Shown here piece after piece: positions 7,636 to 15,036 of a DNA stretch of 39,108 nt. Source of the DNA: Candidatus Neoruminococcus faecicola (GTDB lineage: Bacteria > Bacillota > Clostridia > Oscillospirales > Ruminococcaceae); the NCBI GenBank assembly GCA_904398325.1, contig CAJFPC010000005.1, positions 1-39,108 on the forward strand, read 5' to 3'. The first letter of the stretch is position 1. Each line of letters opens with the position of its first letter. Below the pieces are notes generated by a model that was not told the origin of the DNA, made no database searches, and saw nothing but the letters and a program-made list of their open reading frames with translations. Position numbers and translations under genes: made by a program.

Positions 7636-7875
7636 TCACAGGATGGTGTAGCAGCCGGCGGCATCCCCTTTGAGCACATGCTCGGCAATCTGGTCCACCC
7701 GCACCTTCAGGGGGTTCTGGCCCAGGTTGATCTCGATCACATCCCCTACCTTCACGTCGTAGGAGGCCCTGGCCACCCGCCCGTTGACCACAATGCGGCC
7801 GCCGTCGCAGGCCTCGTTGGCCACGGTGCGCCGCTTGATGAGTCGGGTGACTTTCAAATATTTATCCAATCTCAT
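7636..7875 (-). CDS. rqcP: RqcP (YabO), S4-domain ribosome quality control factor
   Basis: A 79-residue S4-fold RNA-binding protein. In Bacillus RqcP works with RqcH on obstructed 50S subunits to add C-terminal alanine tails to stalled peptides. The S4 signature is complete: MRLDKYLKVTRLIKRRT, ANEACDGGRIVVNGR and SYDVKVGDVIEINLG. The true start is ATG 7875: its ATGA overlaps the stop of the upstream lipoprotein gene by 4 bases, and AGGAG lies at 7890-7886. Length and position before yabP are standard; the unusual part is the upstream partner. RqcH is not in this window. Confidence 0.93.
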   Translation of the reverse strand: MRLDKYLKVTRLIKRRTVANEACDGGRIVVNGRVARASYDVKVGDVIEINLGQNPLKVRVDQIAEHVLKGDAAGCYTIL

Positions 7876-9614
7876 GAGACTGATTCTCCTTCCAAATAAT
7901 CGATAGCAGCCCACTGGCTGGTGACGCTGCCGTCCGCTTCCAGATTCTGCACCTCCACCAGCAGCTGGCCGTTTTCCAGCCGGGCATCGGGGACATAGGC
8001 ATAATTCTTGACGCTCTCAGAGACGCGGCAGCCGGTGTCGATCTGACGCACCAGCGCGCCGCTCTGGTCAAACACCGCCACCGACAAGGGCACAAGATAG
8101 CTCAGCCCCTCTCCGCCGCCCACATCATAGCCTTCCGGCCGGCAGAGGGCTACTAACAGCTGGTTTTGCCTGTCCGCCAGCAGCTTGAGCGCCCAGCGCC
8201 CCTTCCCGTCTGCCGCGTCGGGAATCGCAAAGGCGCCCTCCATCCGCTCCAGGGTGTTGGCGTCATAAGCGACCGGCTGGTAACCGGCCCCGATGAGGAC
8301 CACATCCTCCCCCAGAAAGACCGGCTCCGGCCCGCCGGAAAGATATTTCGCCAAAAACCGCACTGTGCCCGCCTGGGCATCATACAGGGCATAATTGCCG
8401 CCCATGACATCCCCGGCGCCAGTCAGGCCCATCAGATAAAGCGCCTTCTGCCCAGAGGGGGACTGGGCCACCAGCTGGCCTTCGGCCAGGTCGCCGGTGG
8501 TATACTGGTACTCCACCTCGCCGGTGCCGGCGGCAAAATCCAGCCGGAGATCCAGTTTCAAAGCGGGCGCCTCCAGGAATACCCTGTTTTCGTCCGGGCA
8601 GGAAAACTGTATCCCGCTTTCCTCCCATTCACTGCGGTAGCAGGCCTCCTGGAACTCCAGGCTCAGATGCTCCGCCGCAAAGCGCAGCGCCCGGCGGCCG
8701 CCGGGGCCATCCAGCACGGCGATGCCGCTGTTGCCGATCGTCGTGTTCCCCGTTGGGTCATACAGCTCATAGAGCCTCAGGGTGCCGTTTTCCGTATCGG
8801 CCGCCAGAAGCGGGGTGTAGGCAGCCGTCTCCCCCGTGGCGGTGGAAAGCATCAGCCGGTTTTCCAGCAGCCAGGTGTCTGTCTGGCCGGGAAGGTTCAC
8901 CATCGCCTCACCCACCGGCCGGAACACGCAGGGATTGGAGGAAATCAGACGCTCATCCCGGTCAAAGGTGGTGCCGTGCTCTCCGGCGGGGAATTCGCTG
9001 CGGCCAAGCTCCCGGCCCCCGTCATCCACCAGAAGGAAAAGGTTGCGATCCTCCTGCCAGAGCAGCAGGCCATAGCCGCCGTTTTCTGCCGGGGCGGCAT
9101 CCAGAATCTCAGTATCCCCGCCCACTTCGGTTTCATACAGCATCACCGGGGCGAAATCCTCCGCCGCCGGGTCCAGGATCATCACCTGCCAGGGGGTCAC
9201 TGCCAGCAGCTTATCCTCCCCTGCGGCGCCGATGCCCAAGGCACAGACCCGCATATTGGTGCCGACCTCCTCCCAGACATGGCTGTCGTCCGGCAGGTAG
9301 AGGCCCTCCAGCTCCAGCTGGAGGCTGCCCGCCTTGCTGGTGAGGGCCACCTCATGGGTGAACAGGCTGCCGGATTCCAAAGTAGCCTGGCCGCTTTGCA
9401 GCGTCACGCCAAGCTGCTCCAGCAGGTCTTGATCGACGCCGCTGGCCAGCACGCTTTCCAGGTTCTGGTCCACCGCCTGCTCCATGGCGGTGCGCTCCTG
9501 CTGCTCCTGCGAAGCGCTGCTCTCCGGCTGGGAGCTGCTTTCCAGCTCCTGCCTATTCTGGCAGCCGCAAAGCAGCGCCGCCAGCACCAGGCAGAAAAGA
9601 ATGGTTTTTTTCAA
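7872..9614 (-). CDS. Large predicted lipoprotein, probable beta-propeller, unknown function
   Basis: A 580-residue exported protein I cannot assign to a named family. A TTG start (9614) follows GGGGAGGA (9629-9622) at 7 bases. The signal peptide is MKKTILFCLVLAALL followed by a CGC lipobox, with Cys19 the likely lipidated residue, then a Ser/Gln/Glu-rich linker (~20-45). The rest is beta-rich with repeated units such as KLLAVTPWQVMILD, GGYGLLLWQEDRNLFLLVDD and VVLIGAGYQPVAYD, typical of WD40/TolB-like propellers, with no catalytic motif seen. It is the first gene behind its own promoter, and its stop overlaps the rqcP start, so it leads the rqcP-yabP-yabQ-divIC-yabR transcript. It has no counterpart in the Bacillus cluster. 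Confidence 0.75.
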   Translation of the reverse strand: MKKTILFCLVLAALLCGCQNRQELESSSQPESSASQEQQERTAMEQAVDQNLESVLASGVDQDLLEQLGVTLQSGQATLESGSLFTHEVALTSKAGSLQLELEGLYLPDDSHVWEEVGTNMRVCALGIGAAGEDKLLAVTPWQVMILDPAAEDFAPVMLYETEVGGDTEILDAAPAENGGYGLLLWQEDRNLFLLVDDGGRELGRSEFPAGEHGTTFDRDERLISSNPCVFRPVGEAMVNLPGQTDTWLLENRLMLSTATGETAAYTPLLAADTENGTLRLYELYDPTGNTTIGNSGIAVLDGPGGRRALRFAAEHLSLEFQEACYRSEWEESGIQFSCPDENRVFLEAPALKLDLRLDFAAGTGEVEYQYTTGDLAEGQLVAQSPSGQKALYLMGLTGAGDVMGGNYALYDAQAGTVRFLAKYLSGGPEPVFLGEDVVLIGAGYQPVAYDANTLERMEGAFAIPDAADGKGRWALKLLADRQNQLLVALCRPEGYDVGGGEGLSYLVPLSVAVFDQSGALVRQIDTGCRVSESVKNYAYVPDARLENGQLLVEVQNLEADGSVTSQWAAIDYLEGESVS

Positions 9615-9670
9615 GGCTCATTCCTCCCCTTGGCCGGCGCTTTGCCCTGCGCCCGGCCCTATATAAAGCC

Positions 9671-9699
9671 AGTATAACAAAAAATCGGAAATGCGGCAA
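9671..9699 (-). promoter_or_regulatory. Extended -10 promoter of the lipoprotein-rqcP-yab operon, inside the HU terminator
   Basis: Minus strand TTGCCG (9699-9694), a 17-base spacer, TATACT (9676-9671) with TG upstream. The -35 is the loop of the preceding terminator hairpin, and the terminator T run forms most of the spacer, so the two signals share sequence. Confidence 0.6.
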
Positions 9700-9716
9700 C
9701 GCACCTCCGATTTTTT
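9679..9716 (-). terminator. Intrinsic terminator of hup (symmetric)
   Basis: Arms TCGGA (9685-9689) and TCCGA (9706-9710), with an inner GCG-rich extension, flanked by six A and six T. It lies 22 bases past the HU stop and could act on both strands. Confidence 0.8.
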
Positions 9717-9737
9717 CTGTGCCTATTCAGTTAAAAA

Positions 9738-10013
9738 TCACTTGGAAACGGCATCCTTGAGCGCCTTGCCCGCCCGGAAAGAAGGCAGCTTGCTGGCCTC
9801 GATCTGGATCTGTTCTTTGGTTCTGGGGTTGATACCCATTCTGCCGGCGCGCTCTTTGACCTCGAAGGTGCCGAAGCCAACCAGGGCGACCTTTTCACCG
9901 GATTTAAGAGCCTCGGTGATCACGTCGATTACAGCGCTGACAGCCTTGTCGCTGTCTTTTTTGGTGATGCCCGCCTTTTCGGCCACTGCGCTAATCAAAT
10001 CAGCTTTTGTCAT
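9738..10013 (-). CDS. hup: HU family DNA-binding protein
   Basis: A 91-residue nucleoid-associated histone-like protein. The HU fold is complete: [20 protein letters not shown] helices, [17 protein letters not shown] beta arm start, the NPRT intercalating tip and the closing [13 protein letters not shown]. Two ATGs are possible. I choose 10013 because GGAGGG (10027-10022) is 8 bases from it but only 2 from the ATG at 10019, and family members usually begin in the MNKxEL style. The start overlaps the mazG stop by 14 bases. HU between mazG and rqcP is common in Clostridia. Confidence 0.96.
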   Translation of the reverse strand: MTKADLISAVAEKAGITKKDSDKAVSAVIDVITEALKSGEKVALVGFGTFEVKERAGRMGINPRTKEQIQIEASKLPSFRAGKALKDAVSK

Positions 10014-10845
10014 TTTCATAACCCTCCGTGTTTTTAATTTCCTTGTTTTTAGCTTGCTTCCAAAGGCTATCCAGCACAGCGATATCGCTGCCTTTCAGGG
10101 GGATTCCCTGGGCGTCGGCCAGCCGTTCCACCTCGGAAAAACGTGAAATAAATTTATCACAAGACCTGTTTAAACTTTCCTCCGGCTCCACTTCCAGAAA
10201 ACGGGAAATGTTCACCACGGAGAAAAGCAGGTCGCCAAGCTCCTCCCGGATATGGGCAGGGGAGCCTTCTCCCACCGCCTCTTTCAGTTCCTGCAATTCG
10301 CTTTCCAAATCGCGCATAGCCATCGCAAGATCAGGATAATCAAACCCCGCCTTGGCGGCACGGCCCTGCACCTTGGCGCTGCGCATCAAAGCGGGCAGCA
10401 CCCGGGGCACCTGACGCAGCGTCTCGGCGGCACTCTGCGGCTTTTTCTCCTCTTTTTTCGCCTGCTCCCAGCTTTTGAGCGCCTCGGCCTCATCGCCGGC
10501 CTGAACGCTGCCAAACACATGGGGATGGCGGAACAAAAGCTTTTTGCAGATGCCATCGCAGACCTCTGCAAAATCAAAGCTGCCGGCCTCTTCTTCCAGC
10601 CGGGCATGGAACACCACCTGCAGCAGCACGTCGCCCAACTCTTCTTTTAAAAGGGCGCGGTCCTCGTTGTCGATGGCTTCCACCGCTTCGTAAACCTCTT
10701 CAATAAAGTTGGCGCGGATGCTGTGGTGATCCTGCGCCCGGTCCCAGGGGCAGCCCTGGTCGCTGCGCAGAATCTGCATGATTTTTACCAAATCATGGAT
10801 GTCATATTGTTCCTTGATCGGATAGTCCACCATTCTCTTCACCAT
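10000..10845 (-). CDS. mazG: Nucleoside triphosphate pyrophosphohydrolase MazG
   Basis: A 281-residue house-cleaning enzyme that hydrolyses NTPs/dNTPs to monophosphate and pyrophosphate. Two MazG repeats are visible. The first has [19 protein letters not shown] and [15 protein letters not shown]; the second has LQELKEA and [16 protein letters not shown], with the EExxE/ExxD metal-binding acids. The N-terminal tetrapyrrole-methylase domain found in Bacillus YabN is absent. Start uncertain: ATG 10845 has no clear ribosome binding site, while ATG 10833 has GGTGA five bases upstream. A TATAAT at 10888-10883, just after the spoVB stop, could be its -10, but no good -35 fits. Confidence 0.93.
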   Translation of the reverse strand: MVKRMVDYPIKEQYDIHDLVKIMQILRSDQGCPWDRAQDHHSIRANFIEEVYEAVEAIDNEDRALLKEELGDVLLQVVFHARLEEEAGSFDFAEVCDGICKKLLFRHPHVFGSVQAGDEAEALKSWEQAKKEEKKPQSAAETLRQVPRVLPALMRSAKVQGRAAKAGFDYPDLAMAMRDLESELQELKEAVGEGSPAHIREELGDLLFSVVNISRFLEVEPEESLNRSCDKFISRFSEVERLADAQGIPLKGSDIAVLDSLWKQAKNKEIKNTEGYENDKS

Positions 10846-10849
10846 ATCA

Positions 10850-10879
10850 TAAAATCAAAATGGCGGCACTCGCTCCGCC
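10850..10879 (-). terminator. Weak terminator-like hairpin between spoVB and mazG
   Basis: Minus strand stem GGCGG (10879-10875) / CCGCC (10866-10862), loop of 8, followed by ATTTTGATTTTA. The stem is short, so it may only attenuate. It lies directly in front of mazG. Confidence 0.35.
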
Positions 10880-10888
10880 TGTATTATA

Positions 10889-12631
10889 TTACCCTAAAAG
10901 TGACCTTTTTGCAAGTATTTTCGCAATTTTTTCCCCTTTGGGAAGCAGCAGGACATCCTCCCGGGTGATGGTTTTCGTCAGCAGCAGCACTGCCGCGTAG
11001 ACCAGCCCGCCGATACCGATAGCGAGGAAGACATCCAGCCGGGAGGAAATCAGCCGGCTGATGATCCCATAGGAGGCCCAGGCTGCCGCCGCGCACATCA
11101 GCCCGGCAAACAGCGGCTTGAGAAAGACCGACCGGTAATTGAGCCGGATATGGGTGGTCTGCACCAGCACATATAGACTCAGACAGACGATGGCCGTATA
11201 GCAGAAAATATTCCCGAAGGGGGCGCCTTTGATGTTGACGCTGGGGATGGCCACCAGGGTGAAGTTGGTGGCCAGCTTCAGGATGCCGCCGATCAGCATC
11301 AGCCGCACCGGCACCGACACCCGGCCCACCGCCTGCAGCATGCTGTTGATGGGGGCGGAAAGCGCCACCAGAATGGCACTGATGCCCATCACCCGCATCA
11401 GCGGAACCACGATGGTGGCCTCATTGGGGCGGGCGGCAAACAGCAGATGCAGAATCGGGTCCGCCAGGGCGGAAAGCCCCAGCCCAGCCGGAATCGCCAC
11501 CATGGCCGTCACCCGCAGCACCGATTCCACATTGGATTTGATCAAAGCCCGGTCCCGCCGGGTCCAGGCGGCGGAAATGGTAGGCAGCGCGCTGATGCCC
11601 AGGGTGGTGGTCAGCGCCGGCACCAGGTTAAACAGCGACACCGTCAGCCCGGTGTAGGAGCCGTATAAAAACCGCGGGACCTCGCTGTTTTCGATGGAGG
11701 CGGGCAGATAGGCCTGATACATCTGCAGGATGACCTCCGGGGCGCGCTCCATGGCGGAAGTCAGCCGCGACATGATGGAGGCCAGATCGATCAGAGTGGT
11801 CAAATTCACCGTCAGAGACCCCAGGCACACCGGCAGGGCGATCAGCACCAGCCGCTTCATAATCCGTTTGCCGGAATGAGCCCGGGGGGAACCCTCCACC
11901 ATCCGGCGGGTGATGCCGTCCCCTTTCAGCTTGTGACGCAGCCACAAAAAAGCAGCGCCTGCCGCCGTGCTGGCAGTGACGCCCAGGATGGCCGCCGCCG
12001 CCGAATAGGGCAACACCTCGATCTGGGCGCGCTCCAGGCTTTCCACCGCGCGGCCGAAGAGCATGCCGGTGGCCTCGTAATCGGAAATCCCCTTCGCCGT
12101 CACCCCATAGGCCAGCAGGATGCCGGCCGTCAGCTTGGTGACCGCCTCAATCACCTGGGAAAGGGCGGTGGGCACCATATTGCTGAGCCCCTGGTAATAG
12201 CCCCGCACCGCCGCCATCAGGCAGCCGAACAGGATCGCCGGGGAAATGCACACCACTGCATAATAGGCGCCGGGGTTGTTGACAAAATGGGTAAAGGGCC
12301 CCGCCCCGAAAAAAATCAGGCAGAAGCCCGCCACCCCGGTGATGACAAACAGCACAAAGGAGCAGCGCAGCACCCGGCGCACATCCCGGTAGCGCCCCTG
12401 GGCCGCAAACTGCGACACCATTTTGGAGACGGCCACCGGCAGCCCCGCCACCGAAATGGAATAAATGGGGTTGAACAGGTCATAGGCCGCTGAAAAATAA
12501 GACATCCCCACCCCGCCCAGAATATTGGTCAGGGGGATTTTGAACAGAGCGCCGATGATCTTCACCACCACCATGGCGCACATCAGCACCAAAGCCCCTT
12601 CCAGAAAGCTCTTTCTGCCGGTCTTCTCCAA
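10889..12631 (-). CDS. spoVB: SpoVB/YabM-like MOP-superfamily flippase
   Basis: A 580-residue polytopic membrane protein (about 14 helices) of the polysaccharide/lipid-II flippase group that includes SpoVB, YabM and MurJ. Family signs are FLEGALVLMCAMVVVKIIGA at the first helix, LFNPIYSISVAGLPVAVSKM, LGISALPTISAAW, and the C-terminal EDVLLLPKGEKIAKILA that ends many SpoVB relatives. It probably flips an envelope precursor lipid, possibly for spore cortex. The start codon is TTG (12631), with GAGGAAG 7 bases upstream. Located where yabM sits in Bacillus (before mazG), so orthology to yabM is as likely as to spoVB itself. Confidence 0.87.
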   Translation of the reverse strand: MEKTGRKSFLEGALVLMCAMVVVKIIGALFKIPLTNILGGVGMSYFSAAYDLFNPIYSISVAGLPVAVSKMVSQFAAQGRYRDVRRVLRCSFVLFVITGVAGFCLIFFGAGPFTHFVNNPGAYYAVVCISPAILFGCLMAAVRGYYQGLSNMVPTALSQVIEAVTKLTAGILLAYGVTAKGISDYEATGMLFGRAVESLERAQIEVLPYSAAAAILGVTASTAAGAAFLWLRHKLKGDGITRRMVEGSPRAHSGKRIMKRLVLIALPVCLGSLTVNLTTLIDLASIMSRLTSAMERAPEVILQMYQAYLPASIENSEVPRFLYGSYTGLTVSLFNLVPALTTTLGISALPTISAAWTRRDRALIKSNVESVLRVTAMVAIPAGLGLSALADPILHLLFAARPNEATIVVPLMRVMGISAILVALSAPINSMLQAVGRVSVPVRLMLIGGILKLATNFTLVAIPSVNIKGAPFGNIFCYTAIVCLSLYVLVQTTHIRLNYRSVFLKPLFAGLMCAAAAWASYGIISRLISSRLDVFLAIGIGGLVYAAVLLLTKTITREDVLLLPKGEKIAKILAKRSLLG

Positions 12632-12686
12632 ACTGTCACTTCCTCACACGCAAACTCACTGTTATCCTATCAGCGCCGGCCGGCAT

Positions 12687-13523
12687 TTATGCATCCCGGC
12701 CCGCCAGGCGGCTGACAATCTCCCGCACCAGCGCGATAAAGGTGCGGGAAACGCGCTGGCCGATCTTAAGCACCTCATCATTGGTGATCGGCGCCTGGGA
12801 GATGCCTGCCGCCATGTTGGTGATGCAGGAAAGCCCCAGCACCGGCAGCCCGGCATAGCCGGCCATAATCACCTCCGGCACGGTGGACATGCCCACCGCG
12901 TCGGCGCCCAGGGTGCGCAGCGCGCGGATCTCCGCAGGGGTTTCATACTGGGGGCCGCTCATGAAGGCATAGACCCCCTCCCACAGCGGAATGCCCAGGC
13001 GGGCCGCCGCTTCTTTGGCCAGGGCCTGCAGATCCTCCCGGTAGACGTGGGAGATATCAAAAAACCGCTCCCCCAGCACCTCTTTGGCAAAGCCGCGGGT
13101 GGGGCTCTCGGCGCAGAGCTTGATGTGGTCGCAAATGAGCATCAGGCCGCCCTGCCCGAAGGAGGGGTTGATCCCCCCGGCAGCGTTGGTGACAATCAGG
13201 GTCTCGATGCCCATACACTTCATCACCCCTACCGGGAAGGCGGTTTCCGCCATGGAGTAGCCCTCATAATAATGGTACCGGCCGGACATGGCCGCCACCG
13301 GCACCCCGTCCAGACAGCCCAGATAAAGGCGGCACTGGTGATAAGGGTCTTTCACCCGGGGGAAATGAAGGATATCGCTGTAATCGATCGCTGTCACCTC
13401 GGTCAGCTCCTCGGTGATCCGCCCCAGGCCGGAGCCCAGGATGATGCCCACCCGCGGGCGCAGGGGGGTCTGCTGCAGCAAAAAGCGGGCGCTCTCTTCA
13501 AAATCCTGATAGGTATAGACCAT
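12687..13523 (-). CDS. punA: Purine nucleoside phosphorylase (trimeric, PNP I type)
   Basis: A 278-residue cytosolic enzyme that cleaves inosine/guanosine with phosphate to base and ribose-1-phosphate. Diagnostic sites are the phosphate-binding GSGLG (Ser31), RYHYYEGY, NAAGGINPSF, the purine-contact Glu in QYETPAE, GMSTVPEV and TNMAAG. I use ATG 13523, 7 bases from AAGGAG, because the longer frame starts at an unsupported TTG (13541). The zinc-ribbon gene terminator abuts its ribosome binding site. It is probably part of nucleoside salvage along with the kinase encoded at 14101. Confidence 0.94.
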   Translation of the reverse strand: MVYTYQDFEESARFLLQQTPLRPRVGIILGSGLGRITEELTEVTAIDYSDILHFPRVKDPYHQCRLYLGCLDGVPVAAMSGRYHYYEGYSMAETAFPVGVMKCMGIETLIVTNAAGGINPSFGQGGLMLICDHIKLCAESPTRGFAKEVLGERFFDISHVYREDLQALAKEAAARLGIPLWEGVYAFMSGPQYETPAEIRALRTLGADAVGMSTVPEVIMAGYAGLPVLGLSCITNMAAGISQAPITNDEVLKIGQRVSRTFIALVREIVSRLAGRDA

Positions 13524-13539
13524 GCTGCGTTCTCCTTTC

Positions 13540-13567
13540 AAAAAGAAAGGGGGAAAATCCTTCCCCC
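13540..13567 (-). terminator. Intrinsic terminator of the zinc-ribbon gene, abutting the punA ribosome binding site
   Basis: Minus strand GGGGG (13567-13563) / CCCCC (13553-13549), with inner A-T pairs, followed by TTTCTTTTT. The T run ends just 3-4 bases before the AAGGAG of punA. Confidence 0.75.
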
Positions 13568-13580
13568 GCTTTGGTTTGCT

Positions 13581-14015
13581 TTATTCCTCCGTATGCTGTT
13601 CCGGCAGGGCTGCCGGTTTTTCCAGCCCGGCCTCGTCCTCCTTCCTGGCCTCTTCTACTGCCAGGTTGGCGCCGCACTGATTGCAGAACAGGCTGCCCGC
13701 CTTGTTCTGCGCGCCGCAGAAGTCGCAGCGGACCGTCTTTTTCACCGCGTGGTACCGGTCGGAGACATCATCCAGCTTGGCGCGGATCTCGTCGATGCCC
13801 TCGATGCAGGTGTCGATCAGATCCTCATTGACCGCGCCGGATTTTTTCATATCATAAACAATGGCGCCCAGGTCGGCATAGGCATCCCGCAGCTCGGAAT
13901 TGGCCTGGATCTCCTTGAGCTTGAGCTTGGAGACCTCCACCACCTCCCCCGTCTTTTTGCTGGCGGCAGAGGCATAGACCTTGGCCTTATCCATAATTTT
14001 ATCAAAATCAATCAT
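13581..14015 (-). CDS. Coiled-coil plus zinc-ribbon protein, unknown function
   Basis: A 144-residue soluble protein. Residues 1-85 are helical and charged (MIDFDKIMDKAKVYASAAS, KKTGEVVEVSKLKLKEIQ), of coiled-coil character. A zinc ribbon follows: CDFC and, ten residues later, CNQC. An acidic, disordered tail ends the protein. Similar helical-plus-ribbon proteins are common in gut Clostridia, with no known role. ATG 14015 is preferred to 14024, since the AGGAGG (ending at 14024) would touch the latter. It has its own strong promoter and terminator, so it is transcribed alone. Confidence 0.82.
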   Translation of the reverse strand: MIDFDKIMDKAKVYASAASKKTGEVVEVSKLKLKEIQANSELRDAYADLGAIVYDMKKSGAVNEDLIDTCIEGIDEIRAKLDDVSDRYHAVKKTVRCDFCGAQNKAGSLFCNQCGANLAVEEARKEDEAGLEKPAALPEQHTEE

Positions 14016-14047
14016 GAAAAACATCCTCCTTTCAGAATGCTGGTTTC

Positions 14048-14076
14048 ATTATAAACGCTTCCCCTGCCCTTTTCAA
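14048..14076 (-). promoter_or_regulatory. Sigma-A promoter of the zinc-ribbon gene
   Basis: Minus strand TTGAAA (14076-14071), 17-base spacer, perfect TATAAT (14053-14048). Best -35 in the window and the one strong promoter without a TG extension. The -35 lies within an imperfect CCCTTT/AAAGGG hairpin that may end the upstream kinase transcript. Confidence 0.75.
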
Positions 14077-14100
14077 CCAAAGGGGACAGGAATTTACAAA

Positions 14101-15036
14101 TTAAATGCCAAAAAATTCCCCGGTCAAAGCGCCGGAAGGCACCTCCTCCAGCGGGATGGGATGAAACCTTTCCGCCCGCCGCAGCAGGTCATCCAGCTTG
14201 CTTTTTTCCTGTTCATCCTGCACCTCGCCGGATGCCTCCACCCGCTTTAAAAAATGGGAATACAGACAGGGCTCATACCACATGGTGCTGTCGATCACGC
14301 CCTCCACCTGGCGCCGGTAGGGGATGATATTGACCTGCTCGGCCGCCAGGATGGACCACCACTTGGAAAGGGTCATGGAGGCCGGATAGCCGCGGAAGGC
14401 GCTGTCCCGGATCATGCGGCGGGTCAGGCGGATATCCTGTGGGGTGAGGATGATCTCCTCTTCACGGTAGATGGTGCTGCGCACATTGACATATACCCGG
14501 TAAAACCGCTCCGGGGAAAGGCCTGCGTGCATCCTGGGGTTGAGGGAATGGATGCCCTCGATGATGATATGGTCATGAGGGCCCACCTGCAGAGGGGTCT
14601 GATCCAGCAGCTGCTTGCCGGCGGCAAAATCAAAAGCGGGCAGCATGGTGCGGCCGGTCTGGGTCACCTCTGTCATGCACTTCCGGATCAGCGGAAGGTC
14701 CAGACATTCAAAAGAATCGAAGTTGGGGCTGCCGTCCGGCAGCTTGGGGTAACGGTCAGAATCGATAAAAAAGTTGTCCGTCGAGATCACATGGCAGCAC
14801 TGGCCGCCCTCACAGAGCCTGGTGCAGAGCAGCTGCGCCGTGGAGGTCTTGCCCGACGAGCTGGGCCCGGCCAGAAAGATGATCTTGGCCTCGCTGTGGG
14901 CCAGAATATCCCGCGCCACCTGCTCCAGCTGATGGGCAAAATCCTCCTCGCTGGCGCGGATCAGCTCCTGCGGGCAGCGCAGGGCCATCTGGTTGATGCC
15001 GTCAAAATCCAGGGAATTAGTACCCGTTCTCAGCAA
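14101..15036 (-). CDS. P-loop nucleoside (uridine-like) kinase
   Basis: A 311-residue kinase of the phosphoribulokinase/uridine kinase group. The P-loop GPSSSGKTS lies at 57-65, followed by the substrate motif STDNFFIDSDRYPKLPDG, then FDFAAGKQ, IIIEGIHSLNP (Walker-B-like) and RLTRRMIRD (lid). Clostridial relatives often carry an N-terminal TGS/ThrRS-like region of about 200 residues, which is absent here. Likely product is UMP or another NMP; substrate unproven. The start is TTG 15036, overlapping the hemZ stop by 20 bases, so translation is probably coupled to hemZ. Confidence 0.83.
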   Translation of the reverse strand: MLRTGTNSLDFDGINQMALRCPQELIRASEEDFAHQLEQVARDILAHSEAKIIFLAGPSSSGKTSTAQLLCTRLCEGGQCCHVISTDNFFIDSDRYPKLPDGSPNFDSFECLDLPLIRKCMTEVTQTGRTMLPAFDFAAGKQLLDQTPLQVGPHDHIIIEGIHSLNPRMHAGLSPERFYRVYVNVRSTIYREEEIILTPQDIRLTRRMIRDSAFRGYPASMTLSKWWSILAAEQVNIIPYRRQVEGVIDSTMWYEPCLYSHFLKRVEASGEVQDEQEKSKLDDLLRRAERFHPIPLEEVPSGALTGEFFGI

